A DNA stretch of 64,000 nucleotides from Earliella scabrosa (GCA_022605405.1 JABYQQ010000004.1:372001-436000); one strand, 5' to 3'. Counted from the first letter of the stretch, positions 43,470 to 54,485 are shown. Notes: generated by a model not told the origin, from the letters alone. Program-made: numbers and translations.

Positions 43470-43566
43470 CCATGGGATACATGATATCACGGGGATGGGC
43501 CGTAAAATGATGTATAACTGTCGTGGCCAACAACCGTAACATGATATATCATTCCTACAACAGCTG
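43470..43566 (-). repeat. KDZ element right terminal inverted repeat
   Basis: This is the reverse-complement partner of 31244-31340, ending CTACAACAGCTG. The second 10-bp target copy, CTGGGCGAAC, follows directly at 43567-43576. Confidence 0.8.
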
Positions 43567-43576
43567 CTGGGCGAAC

Positions 43577-46147
43577 TCAGTTCCCATATTCCACGACGAC
43601 GTAACCTTCATCCTACAACCCGAGATCCCCGCGTACACTATCCCCTACATCGACGACGTTACGGTGATCGGTCCCGCGAGCGCATACCGCCGCGAGGACG
43701 GAACCTACGAGACGATCCCCGAGAATCCCGGAGTTCGGCGCTACGTGTGGGAGCATCTGCAGGACGTCCATCGGATCGTTCAGCGAGTCAAGCACGCAGG
43801 AGGCACCTTCAGCGGGAAGAAGATTCGGTGCGCAGCGCCGGAGTTCACCGCGGTCGGACACCACTGTACCCCGGAAGGTCGCGTCCCGGAACCGAAAGGC
43901 GTCGAGGCTGTCCTGAACTGGGGCCCGTGTGCCAATGTGTCTGAGGTTCGCGCTTTCCTAGGGACCGTCGGAGTCGCGAGGATCTTTATCAAGGACTACG
44001 CGACGAAGGCGCACCCTCTCAATCGTCTTCTGCGAAAGGACGCGCAGTTCGAATGGGGCCCGGAACAGGAGCTTGCGATGCAGACCCTCAAGGACGCGCT
44101 CCTCGCGTCCCCGGCGCTCCGCGCGATCGACTACGAGTCCGACGCTCCCGTGATTCTGTCAGTCGACACGTCTAAGATCGCGGTCGGCTTCCACTTATGT
44201 CAAGAGGACCAAGCCGACCCGCGGAAGCGCTACTACAGCAGGTTCTGTTCCATCACCCTGAACGACCGCGAAGCGAGATTCTCGCAGCCGAAACTCGAAC
44301 TCTACGGTCTTTTCCGCGCGCTTCGCGCGCTCCGCTTCCACTTGGTAGGCGTGCGCAAGCTCGTCGTCGAAACGGATGCGACCGCGATTAAGGACATGCT
44401 CGCGAACCCTGACGTCGCGCCGTCTGCGGTGATGAATCGCTGGATCATCGCGATCAAGATGTTCCACTTCGACCTCGTGCACGTTCCGGGAAAGCGCCAT
44501 ACCCCGGACGGTCTCAGCAGACGACCCGCGCAGCCAGACGACAAGCCCGACGAGGACGACGGGGAGGAGTTTGAGGACTGGGTTGACAATATGTACGGCT
44601 TCATGCACCTTATAAACCCCCCTCCGCGACTCGGGGACGCTGCGATCGACTTCTCAGTCCCGCGAAGCATCGACGAAGTCGAGACTCTCATGCAGCAGAC
44701 GAGTGGAACCGCCGCGAAGCTCCCTGTGATCGCGCCACCGCCGTACAGCGACTTTCCGCGAACTGCGGTCGCGCGCGACTTCGACTTCAGAATCGAAGAA
44801 GTCAAACACTGGCTCGCGACTGGCGAACGACCCGCGATGGAATCACGCGAGGCAGATAAGTTCGCGAAGTACGCTTCCCAGTTTTTCCTCCGCGATGACC
44901 GCCTGTGGAAAGTAGGACGCAATGGGCATCATCGTCGCGTCCTCGAGGCGGAGAAGCGACCTCAAGCGCTCGTCGAGATGCACGACTATGTCGGACACCG
45001 CGGGATTGCCGCGACAACCTCTTTCCTCGCGGACCGCTTCTGGTGGCCCGAGATGAAGGCGGACATCGCGTGGTACGTGCGGTCGTGCCATCAGTGCCAA
45101 GTGCGACAGACCACCAAAGTTCGCATTCCCCCAACGGTCCCCATCCCCGCGCCACCGATGATGCGAGTGCACGTCGACTGCATGGAGATGCCGGGGCGGT
45201 ACCGATACTTCTTCCACGCGCGCTGCGCGATGACGACCTATTGCGAAGGCCGCGCGAGCACGGCGCAGACCGCGAAGGCGATCGGCGACTGGATCTACCA
45301 GGACTTACCTTGCCGCTGGGGCGCCGTCTGCGAGATCATCTCGGACAACGGGACGCCTTTCGTCGCCGCGCTCGAGTATATCGCGAAGACCTACCACGTC
45401 TACCACATTCGGATCTCAGGCTACAACTCGCAGGCGAACGGAATCGTCGAGCGCCCGCACTTCCACGTACGCGACGCGCTCTACAAGGCCTGCGAGGGCG
45501 ACCCGAGTCAGTGGGTCTCGCGAGTCTACTCTGTCCTCTGGGCGGACCGGATCACTGTTCGACGCCGAATGGGCTGCTCGCCGTACTATGCAGTCACAGG
45601 CACGCACCCGATCATGCCCCTCGACATCGCGGAGGCAACTTACCTCTTGCCGATGGCTACCAAAATGATCTTGACCACCGAGCTCATCACCCAGCGCGCG
45701 ATCGCCCTGCAGAAGCGCCCCGAGCAAATCTCGCGACTGCGCTCGAAGGTCTACGCAAGCCGAGTTCGCGCCGCGGAACTGTACGAGGAACACCACGCGC
45801 ATACGACAAAGGCTTTCAACTTCAAGCCCGGTCGTCTGGTCCTCATGCGGAACACCGCGATCGAAAAGTCGCTAAACCGCAAGATGCGCGCGCGGTACTT
45901 GGGTCCGCTGGTGGTCATCTCGCGCAACCGGGGCGGCGCTTACATCGTCGCGGAACTCGACGGCGCCGTACACGATCGCCCTATTGCCGCGTTTCGACTA
46001 ATCCCGTATCTCGCGAGGAAGAGCCCCATACCTTTTAGGATGGAGGACTTAGATGTCGACGCGAGACGAATCCGCGAGATGGAGGAGAGCGAGGAGACGT
46101 TTGAGGACGAAGGGCTAGGAGAGCCCGAGGAGGCCGAGGAAGATTAG
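43577..46147 (+). pseudogene. Gypsy-2 Pol, C-terminal part
   Basis: The frame resumes in the reverse transcriptase (SVPIFHDDVTFIL) and includes the YIDDVTVIG active-site box. The RT connection and RNase H follow (ILSVDTSKIAVGFH, KLELYGLFRAL, VHVPGKRHTPDGLSRR). The integrase has an H2C2 finger (HDYVGHRGIA, CHQCQ) and a DDE core: Asp in VHVDCMEM, Asp in IISDNGTPF, Glu in NGIVERPHF. A short GPY/F-like end (ARYLGPLVVISRNRGGAY) leads to an acidic tail. There is no chromodomain, unlike Gypsy-1. The stop is the natural stop of pol. Confidence 0.93.
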
Positions 46148-46892
46148 GCGCTCTTGTGCGCGAAGATGGGACGTCGACGGGGACGTCGACAACATTAGCG
46201 GGGGGGAGGAGGTACGATACATGACTCGGACATGGTTATCCTGCGATCACTTTCTCCTTTTCGATTTCCGAACTCTGACTTTCGACAGCCCGCGAACTCC
46301 TATCGCGGCCTTGTTTTGCGACACACTTTCCTTACTATATGCCCATTTCGCGAACTCTTTCCGCAGAGCCGTCCCGCGAGACCAACCCGCGGGACATCCT
46401 TTTACTAACTACTTCGAAAATCAGTCACACTTTTACTTAGTCAATCACACACTCTTTCTATCACACAGTTTATTGATAACACAAGAAAGCAAACGACAAA
46501 AACAAAAACTACAAAACGACAGCCACAAAACGAAGCCTACGACTACTTTTACGATACATTTTTACGATACTTGACGACGGGACACGAGTTCGAGACGGGA
46601 CGGGTCGGGACTGGGATGCGAGGTGATGCGATGCGTTGCGGGGACGGGCGAGAGCGATGGCGAGAGCGGGATGCGAAGGGAGAGCGAGACGGGCGAGCGC
46701 GAGGACGAAGACGACAAGAAAGGGGAGCCCGGGAACCACGGCGGAGCGGCCTGCGACCACGACCCGCGAAGCGCGACTGCGAGGGCCGGCCTCAGCATTC
46801 ACGAGCTCCAGGATCGCGGTATGTGCGCGCCAACAGCGGAGCTGCGATAGCGGCACGACTGAGGCGCGCCCCGCGACGAGAGCGCGAGGCCC
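46148..46892. other. Gypsy-2 post-pol region with extra polypurine motif
   Basis: No gene is evident. Just after pol, 46194-46208 reads ATTAGCGGGGGGGAG, identical to the polypurine tract before the 3' LTR (50649-50663). The stretch 46390-46570 is A/C-rich and unlike the GC-rich surroundings. It would hold the 3' ends of both the pol message and the antisense gene. Confidence 0.55.
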
Positions 46893-48924
46893 CTACTGGT
46901 TCTTGCAGAGCACCGTCCACACCCGCGCGTCGGACTCGCGAGAGTCGACGACCTCCGCGAAGGTCAGCAGGTCCGGAACCCGAACCGAGGCGTCCAGGTC
47001 GGCCTCACCGAAGTCCTGGCCTGTGTACTCCTCCTCCTGGTCGCGGACGGCGATGAGCTCCTCGACGTGCTCGACGATTTCGCCGAGCAACACGTTCGCG
47101 CGCTTGCGGCATGCGGCGACCTTCTTCGACACAGCCGGGCTGAGGTCCGCAGGCGGGATGACCTCGCGGGACGACTTCGACGTCGAAGCCGACGCGCCCT
47201 CCAGCGAAGCCTTGGCCTTCTTCTTCTTCGCGGGCGCAGGCGTTGGCTCGGGGGTCTTCTCCGGAGGGTAGCACTCCGGGAGCGGCGGACCCTTCGCGGA
47301 CTTCTCGGGCGCGGCGCCGTCGTAGGCCTCGAGGAGGAACCCGTTCTGGTCGATGATGGGGTAGACGGTGGGAGCGGGAGGCCCGGCGCGCGCGGCCAGC
47401 TCCTTCGGGCGCGCGACGCGGATCTTGGGCGGGTCGTTCTCGAACGCGCGGACGGCCTGGACAGCTTGCACGCGGTACTCGGGCAGCTGGGTCTTGAAGG
47501 AACGGAAGACGAAGCCCAAGCCGTTGTACTGCGCGAGAAGCCGACCGCCCTTCTCTGCAACAAGGGACGAGTCAGCGTAGAAGCGACGAAGCGCGACGGA
47601 GGTCGACCTACTCTTGGTCTTCAACTCGCCGTACGAGTTCAGGCCGCGGCGGGTGCACTGCATGTTCCGCGAGCGGTGCCCGCAGAAGTCGCAGGAGAGG
47701 CCGCGCTCGTCGTGCGTGCGGACGCAGATGGGGAACTTCCGCGTCTTGCACTCGTCGCAGGGCTCGAAGAACTCGAGCGCGTACTTCGAGTTGGGGAGGA
47801 TGGCGACGGGAGCGGCAGGCGTAGTGGAAGCGGGCGGGTCGTCGGCGGCATCATCGGGCTTCGCGGCGGTCGCGAGCTCCTCCTCCTCGGACTCCAAGAC
47901 CTCGACGACCTTGGCCTTCTTGCGGACAGACTCGGGCCGCGCGGCGATCTTCTCCTTGCGTTGCGCGCGCGTGCCGTGGGCAGGAGGGGGACGGACGACT
48001 TCGCTCACCTCGACAACATCGGAGTCAGCGGCCGCATCAGCCTCGTCCGCGGAGACATCTTGCGAGACCGCGCGGCGCTTGCCCTTAGCCGGCGCGGGAT
48101 CGGGCTTCTCCTTCTTGATGCGCACCGGAGTCGAGATCGTCGCGGGAGGGAGCAGCGCACGCGAGGGCGCTCCGGGAGTCACGGGCGCGCTAGGCGGCTC
48201 CGCGGTCGAGCGGCGAGGGTAGTGGCGAGAGAGGCCGCCGGTGAGGATGGCAAGGCCGACCGGGAGGGGAATGGGCTCCGACCTGAGCAGGCGGAAGTCT
48301 TTGATCTCCCGGATGCGCTTGACTGGAGGACAAAAGATGGAAGGTTAGCCGAAGAAGACAAGAGCGGAGGGGCGCGCGCGAGGACTTACGCTCCCAGTCG
48401 GTCACCAACATGCGAGCCCTCACCACCTTCTCCTGGCGCGGCGTGGTCGCGTGGTCCGGGCGGCTGCTCTCCAAGTCCGCGAGCTCCACTTCGAGCGAAG
48501 AGTTGCGAGCCTCGCGAGTGCGAACCGAGAAGACGAGGAGTACGACCTCCTGCAAGCGAGGGGAGGCGTGCGGGGAGAACCGCTCCCAAAACTCCGGGAA
48601 GAGGTCGTCCGACTGGAACGGGTCCTCGAGCGAGTACTGCGAGGCGGTTAGTGGCTGCGGACAGGAGTCGCGAAGGGGCGTGGCACTTACGGCGATGTGA
48701 ACGAACCGGCGCGCGAAGTCTTTCGTGGCCTCCTCGCCGCCAGACTGGAGTTCTTCGGGCGTGTACAGGCGGAGGAGCTCTTGCAGCTCGTCGGGCGCGT
48801 ACGGGGTGCCGACGCGCAGGTCTTCGTCGTTGGACTGGAGCTCGACTTCGGCGGCGTCGGTCGCGGGATCGTCGGCGCGGGTGTCCATGGTGGTGGAGGA
48901 CTCGGGAGGCGGAGGCGAGGACAT
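46893..48924 (-). CDS. Gypsy-2 antisense accessory gene 3 (Cys-cluster protein)
   Basis: Three exons (48924-48691, 48636-48390, 48322-46893) total 637 codons, giving 636 aa. The N-terminus is acidic with helical blocks (LQELLRLYTPEELQS, FWERFSPH, VVLLVFSVRTREARNSSLEVELADLE). The middle is Lys/Arg/Glu-rich and basic. Near 415-450 is a cysteine cluster (CDECKTRKFPIC, CDFCGHRSRNMQC) that could bind zinc. It resembles the short Zn-binding clusters seen in fungal element proteins but matches no family I can name. The C-terminus is helical (CRKRANVLLGEIVEHVEELI). The gene is antisense to gag-pol and lies between pol and the 3' LTR. A nucleic-acid-binding role is inference. Confidence 0.65.
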
Positions 48925-49159
48925 GGTGGCGAGGCGGGTGTGCGGGATAGGCTGAGACGAAGAAGACGAGGGACAAGTCGGGCGAGGGGCGGAAGGAGAA
49001 CGAGGAGAGGGGTTGAAGGGCGAACCGGACGGAAGGCACGCGTTATGAACTCGGACGCGACGGACAAGAACTGCGGCGCGCGCGCACTACAATTTCAACT
49101 CGACGAACGGCGAAGTACAGGGTCGCGGGCTTCTACACTACATCGCCGCCCCTTCCTCC

Positions 49160-49804
49160 TCAGAACTCCTCAGAACCAGTGTCGAGGCGGTCAATCAGGG
49201 ACCTGCGCTGAGGGACTGCGCCTCCAAGTCGGGCAGTCTCTTGGTCAATTCGGTGGATGTCGTCCTGCAGCAATTTGACGCGCGCGCGGGCTTCTCCGGC
49301 GACGTGCGACAGCTGGCGCGCGGCGATCTGTTGAATGGAAGCGACGGTGGCCTGCTCGTACGCGAAGACAGCGCGGTACGCCTCGAGGTACCTCAAGCGG
49401 ATACCGGGGCGCGCGGCGTCGACGGTCTTGTTGAACTGCTCGACGAGCGTGGGGCCGCCCTCGACCGACGCGAACGCGAGGCGGAGCCGATCCTTGACGC
49501 CGGAGTGGAACTCGCCGTCGCCCTCGAGGAGCGCGGTGAGGATGATCTGCGATTTCATTAAGCGGCGCCGGCGATCAAAAATGGAAGCGGCGCTCACGTA
49601 ACACTCCGCAAGTTGGTCGACGAGCAAGGCGAAGTCTAGAGCAGTGCCGGCACCAACGGGACCCGGACCGGGGCCGCGGGCCACTTGAGCGTCGATGGCG
49701 TCAAGCAGGTGCTCAGTGCGAAGGCGGACGAGAGGGTAGAACCGCGAGATCATTTCGCGGTACGAGATCGCGCGCTCAACCATCTGGGAACCCAGCGAAG
49801 GCAT
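49160..49804 (-). CDS. Gypsy-2 antisense accessory gene 2
   Basis: A single exon of 215 codons encodes 214 aa starting MPSLGSQMVERAISY. The protein is almost entirely helical by composition (EMISRFYPLVRLRTEHLLDAI, LVDQLAECYVSAASIFDRR, EAYRAVFAYEQATVASI, KLLQDDIHRIDQETARL) and is probably a coiled coil. No signal peptide, membrane segment or catalytic motif is visible. The ATG at 49804 is preferred over upstream non-ATG codons. It has the same orientation as its two neighbours, with 235 and 178 bp gaps. Confidence 0.6.
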   Translation of the reverse strand: MPSLGSQMVERAISYREMISRFYPLVRLRTEHLLDAIDAQVARGPGPGPVGAGTALDFALLVDQLAECYVSAASIFDRRRRLMKSQIILTALLEGDGEFHSGVKDRLRLAFASVEGGPTLVEQFNKTVDAARPGIRLRYLEAYRAVFAYEQATVASIQQIAARQLSHVAGEARARVKLLQDDIHRIDQETARLGGAVPQRRSLIDRLDTGSEEF

Positions 49805-49982
49805 GGTGCGAGAGGATGTTGCGGGACGTCTTTGCGACGCTCGACGACTTAAATCCCTCGACACTGGTGGCGTCTCAAGGGCGACCGAATTTCCGTATCG
49901 ACCACAATCGCGATCTACCCTATTCCCTCTACGGACCGTTCCCAGCGACCCCTATACCGCGGCCGCCCATCGCGAACTTCCC

Positions 49983-50569
49983 TCAGCAGTCCGCGGCAAG
50001 GAGCGCCCGCCTGTTCTGGTCGCGCAACGCCGCTATTTCGAAGTCGAGCCCCGTCTGTTCGCGGTCCAAGGCCAGGATGACGTCGTCGAGGCGGATGAGG
50101 AAGTGAACGTCGTGTTGGTTGGCGCGGGCTAGGGTCTGGCGGATAAGGCGGACTTCGCGGAGTCGAACGCGGACAGCGGCAACCTCGGTCATCAAACTGT
50201 CGAGGCGCGCGCTGCGGCGGACCCCGACGACCTGGTCCGAGAACTCATTCGCGAAGCGCGTCCCGAAGTCGGGCCAGCCGCGTTCAAGGGCGTCGCGCGT
50301 GCGAGTCACGTATTGCGCCGCTGCGTTAAGCGAGGAGTTGAAGACTATGAGCGGACGCTACAAATGCGGTGTTAACGCACGCGAGACGGAATACAGACAG
50401 GACATACCAGGAGCTGGATGATCCCGATGTACATGTCCGCGATGTGACCCGCGTCCGACTCGGTGTTGGCATCTGCGAGGGTTTCGAGGTCGAAGACAGC
50501 TCGCTCGAGAGCTTGGATCGCGACGGAGATGGCGCGTTCGCGAAGGTCCGGAGGAAGCGGCGAAGACAT
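49983..50569 (-). CDS. Gypsy-2 antisense accessory gene 1
   Basis: Two exons (50569-50408 and 50357-49983) total 179 codons, giving 178 aa. The start is MSSPLPPDLRERAIS. The protein is helical throughout (AIQALERAVFDLETLAD, AVRVRLREVRLIRQTLARAN, LDREQTGLDFEIAALRDQNRR), again coiled-coil-like. It starts 95 bp from the 3' LTR, so its transcript would begin near that LTR and run leftwards. Function is unknown. Confidence 0.6.
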
Positions 50570-50648
50570 GGTTAGGTGCGGAAACCCCTTCTGCGCTTTC
50601 CCCCTTTTTATCCCCGTCCGTTTTCGAGGGACTGGGGACAGTCCCGAT

Positions 50649-50664
50649 ATTAGCGGGGGGGAGA
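50649..50664 (+). other. Gypsy-2 polypurine tract
   Basis: ATTAGCGGGGGGGAGA lies directly before the 3' LTR. Its first 15 bases recur at 46194-46208. Confidence 0.8.
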
Positions 50665-51669
50665 TGTTGTGCACCAGCACCGGCCATGCCCCGATTTCGT
50701 CGACCCGCGCTCTGCGACGCGCCTTCGCGCGAACCCTTCGCGCGACCTTCCCGCGGACGGCAGCCGCGCCCCACCAGCCTTCCGACTGCGCGCGGCCCTA
50801 CCACACGAAAACACGCGCGACTTCGAGGTCCCTTCATTTCCCCGACGGTCCGGTCGGAGCTCCGCAACGCGAGGGACGAGGCAGTCTCGGACGCACGTTC
50901 CGCGAGCCAAGGATGCGGAAGAACATCGCGCGCGGGGGTCGCGAGCGCGGCATTCGACCGAGTCATGCGAAGCTGGCCACTCACGAGCTTGCGAGCTATC
51001 GCGACCGACGGACGAGACCTGGGAGCGCGAGGACGCGATCGTGCGGGAGGACGTGCCGAGGATCGAGGACACAGCCACCGTCCGGTAGCCTCGAGGCTGA
51101 TTCGTCGAGAGGCGAGATTGCGATCGAAGACCGCGTTTGAGGGTGACGGGACGGGGATGTGGCGAAGGCACGCGCAGTTGGGAGAGGATCAGGCGGACGG
51201 TGCGGGCGGTGGAAGAGTTGATACGAGAAGTTTTCCGGTTGTCGCGTTCCGGGGTTGCGGACGGTCGCAGGATCGCGTAGTTAGAGTAGTGCGAGGGCAG
51301 GAGCCCCAGCTCATCGAATCCCCCACCCATCGAGACTCTGCGAATACGTCTGCGTTTGCGTCTGCGTTTGCGTCTGCGACAGCGACTTGCGTTTGCGCCT
51401 GCGATTTGCGTTCTTCCCGTCTCGAGACACCGTCCTGCGGACTCCCTCCGCAGAGCTTGAGTTAGCCACACCTCTTCGAGCTCTCTTCCATAGTCTTTCT
51501 CCGCGGCCTCTGCGATCCTTCGCGAGAGCCTTTCGAGAGTCGACTCCGCGTCCGCGTCCTGCGAACCCGGGAACCAGATCCCCTACCTCGCACCACCTTC
51601 TCGAGTTCTTGGTTTCTTAGTGTGGTTTAGTTTTTTCTTTCCGCACACAGAGCCGGAGCACACCCATCA
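50665..51669 (+). repeat. Gypsy-2 right (3') LTR
   Basis: This 1005-bp LTR matches 26065-27069 except for a base in the T-rich stretch near 51633. The duplicated CCGG follows at 51670-51673. Confidence 0.95.
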
Positions 51670-53963
51670 CCGGTCTGGGTCTCAGCCCACGCCTTGTAGT
51701 CGAGGAACGCTTGGAACGCATCCGACTTTGACTTAAGGTAGTAAGCACGGGCGAGTCCAGAGTAGTCATCAATGAAACCGGCGAAATACTTGTAACCTCC
51801 GATAGCTTGTGTGCGCATCGGGCCATCAAGATCGGTGTGAACGAGCTCGAGTGGTTCCGTAGCACGCTTATCAGAAGGCGGGAAGGGGAGTCGAGTGGAT
51901 TTGCCCCAGGCACATCCCTCACACGGTTCATCTTCGTCTTCAGGGGAATCAACAGAATCAACCCCCCGGACGTTCTTCGGGAGATGGCGCAGCGCGTCCT
52001 TGCCGAGATGACCAAAGCGGCGATGCAAGGTCCGAAAACGGCTGACGTTAAGATGAACACGCTGGCCATTGTGAAGTTCGAGCTTCGCCCAGTAGATATT
52101 GCTCAGGACGTTGTACTCCGCTTCAAGGATCTTGCGACCCTTGATCCGAATCGTCGAACCAAATTTGACAGCGCCTTCCGGCAGCTTGTCAAAGATGCAC
52201 ATCTTCCCATCTCCTTGGACAAGGGAGTACCCGTTGCGCTCAATGGTGCCTGTCGAGAAGATACGACCCCTCAACTTCGGGATGTAGTACACATGGGTGA
52301 GCGCGATCGGAACTTTGTCACCATCAACCCAAGTGTTACCACGGACCGTGCCCTTTCCGAGAGCAAGGATCATGTTGCTCGCATCAGCAGTATTGAAGCT
52401 GATGGGCGTATCAAACGGTTGATACTCGGAGAAGTCACTTAGGTCGCCCGTGATGTGTTGAGAGGCACCTGAGTCCATCAGCCATGCAGTCCAGTTCTCA
52501 CTAGAGGCAACAAGGGCCTCGGGGTAGAAAGAACCAACAATGTTAGACGACGCGACTACATTTACAGACTGAGACTCGACGACGGTATGCGCATGGGGCT
52601 GATTGTCCTTGTTATTCCCTTTGTCCTTGTCCTTATCCTTGTCCTTCGCCTTTCCCTTTCCCTTGCCTTTGCCCTTGGGCTTCTTCTCGGGATGCTTGTC
52701 CCAGCAGTTAGACTCATGATGATTAGAGCCACCGCAGTGAGAGCAAGGACCCTTAGGCTTAGGCTTGGTCTGCGAGACCCGGTTCGCAGATTGTCCGGCC
52801 TTGCGCAGCGACTCCTCGGCCAAGGTCTTGGACATGATGTCCTCGACGGTGACCTTGTCGACGTCGATGGTCGCCATGAGCGCAGAGATCATAGACCGAT
52901 AAGACTCCGGAATCTTCGACAGAAGGAGGAGGGCCTTCATCTGGGCAGAGAGCGTCACCTTGTTCTTGGTGATGTCATCCATGCGGTTGACGATACGCAT
53001 CATCTGATCCTGGAGGGACTTCTGCTCGTTCATCCGAGGTTCAGCCACAAGGGTCTCGAACTGTCCCCAGACGTGAGCGCTGTTCGGCGTGCCAAACTTG
53101 TCCTTCAGGGACTTCCACATGTCTGCTGCGGTCTGTTCCCGAGATGTAGTGGTAGAGGACCCACTGGTTGTAACGGTGTCGAGAATTTCCGCATCGAGGA
53201 TGTAATGGAAGCTCTGAGCGACCCGCATGTACATCATGCCGCGAGCCTGCCCGTCGAGCTTGTCCCAGGACTCCTGCTTGTCAGCAGCAGTTGGACGTTT
53301 GGTCTTGCCGTTGACGACGTCCCAACAGCCCATGAAGATGAAGTAGCCCTTCATCTTGGCAGACCAGTCGGTGTACTGGTTCGCCGACGAAAGGGAAGGG
53401 ATAGAGTCGAGCTTGACGTCTCCCATGATTGATAAGAGAAAGTGCGATGAGTCGAGATAGTCCTCCGAGAAGTCTACAGATGTTGTTACCGGTGTGACCG
53501 GTGAAAGCGGTGTTGCGATAGGAGGAGGTAACTCGACAAGAGGAGGAGGGAGAGTCTCGATTGGCTCAGGGATAACCTCCGGAGTAGGAGGGATTAGGAC
53601 GATGAAAGGGAGAGGAGTGGTATAGGGTGTGTCTGATGCGACTGGAAGGGCAGTGTTGACTCCAGCAAGGAAATCCTCTTGGTCAGGAGAGGGGAAAGCC
53701 CACTTGAATGTGTCAGGATAATCTTCGGGTTGAACGGGAACCCCGTTGTACCGATGAGGACAAGGACTCCGGTGACAGTTGTACCAGAAGCCGTCCTCCG
53801 GATGGAGATGAGAATCGGCAGGGTATTCCTCGTCGAGAACGTGTGGAAGTTCCTGACAAGAGTCGACGGTGGGTTTGTAGTCAGAGGAGTCAGACGACGA
53901 CTGGGAGTCAATCAGATCCTCGACTTCCGCCTCAGAGGGAGGAGATGCTGGTGTCGGCTCCAA
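51670..53963 (-). pseudogene. Copia-2 polyprotein, N-terminal part
   Basis: From the start codon this covers gag, the CCHC knuckle, the protease (DSGASQHITG) and the first part of the integrase up to AETQTG, where Gypsy-2 begins. It is nearly identical to Copia-1 codons 1-764. The chance reading into the LTR after that point is not part of the gene. Confidence 0.93.
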
Positions 53964-54485
53964 AACTGTGGTCTAGAAGGGTGCGATGATTGACAATGCC
54001 ACGTGCGAAACGGTAGATGGGGAACACCTATTGAGGCGAGCCAAGAAAGTCAGGAAGCTGGAGATCCCGACAATCTGGATAGAAGTTGCCAACTGTGCCC
54101 AGAAAGACTATAGTAGCTATACGAGAGCAAAGGGTACGGTAAGGAGGGTCCACACGGTTGTCCTCCGTCTCCAAAGGTGATAAGCACCCCGGATACAACT
54201 GCTGGCGGGCGCAAGTGCGTGGCCTGGCAGAGGGATACCTGAAAGCCCAAATGCCTCGAGAGCACAACAGGCTGTACAACAGTACTTAGCTACGCGACAA
54301 CTAAACAAAAGCGCTCAGGGCTGCGTCACGAGCGCAGGAATGTCCCCCTGGCAGCAGTGTCGGCGGGCACAGTCAAGAGGTGAGGAAAGATGGAGGGAGC
54401 ACGGGCAGAGAGTCGACGAAGAGAGAGGTGTGCGCACGAAGATGTCGACGAAGTAGCAACCGGTCAGAGCGCAGGGCTCATAACC
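53964..54485 (-). other. Copia-2 leader with half-tRNA-iMet primer site
   Basis: The leader is the same as in Copia-1, with the primer-binding complement GCGCAGGGCTCATAACC at 54469-54485 directly beside the 5' LTR. Confidence 0.8.
54138..54271 (-). repeat. Leader segment shared with Gypsy-1 (Copia-2 copy)
   Basis: By eye it is identical to the Copia-1 copy (18262-18395) and about 90% identical to the Gypsy-1 copy (12168-12300). Confidence 0.85.

Larger units (their letters stand above)
31244..43566. mobile_element. KDZ DNA transposon with TET/JBP gene, 12.3 kb
   Basis: The insertion is bounded by a direct repeat of 10 bp, CTGGGCGAAC (31234-31243 and 43567-43576), or 11 bp if the preceding G is counted. 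Its ends are imperfect inverted repeats of about 90 bp, both containing ATGATATATCAT and CGGTTGTT and both starting CA. It carries five spliced genes with consistent frames: KDZ transposase (minus), TET/JBP oxygenase (plus), a small basic protein (plus), a viroplasmin-like protein (minus) and a large hypothetical (plus). KDZ elements with TET/JBP passengers are known from basidiomycetes. The intact termini and frames suggest it is, or recently was, mobile. Confidence 0.9.
26065..51669 (+). mobile_element. Gypsy-2: large Ty3/gypsy element with antisense genes
   Basis: This is a plus-strand LTR element with 1005-bp LTRs (26065-27069 and 50665-51669), bounded TG...CA. A 4-bp CCGG duplication is at 26061-26064 and 51670-51673. 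Without the KDZ insertion it would be about 13.3 kb. Its order is leader, gag-protease, overlapping pol, a roughly 4.5-kb 3' region with three minus-strand genes, polypurine tract, LTR. The only LTR difference noticed is one base in a T-rich run (27033 versus 51633), so the insertion is recent. It sits in the integrase of Copia-2. Confidence 0.93.

Noticed and set aside
47067..48950. 627-aa plus-strand open frame in the Gypsy-2 3' region
   Set aside because: It is Arg/Leu/Gly-rich low complexity opposite the spliced minus-strand gene, which has clear introns and a cysteine cluster. Only one strand is likely coding, and the minus strand is the better candidate.
46893..50569. Envelope gene of Gypsy-2
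   Set aside because: The position suggests env, but all three genes are antisense and lack signal peptides, transmembrane segments or fusion motifs.
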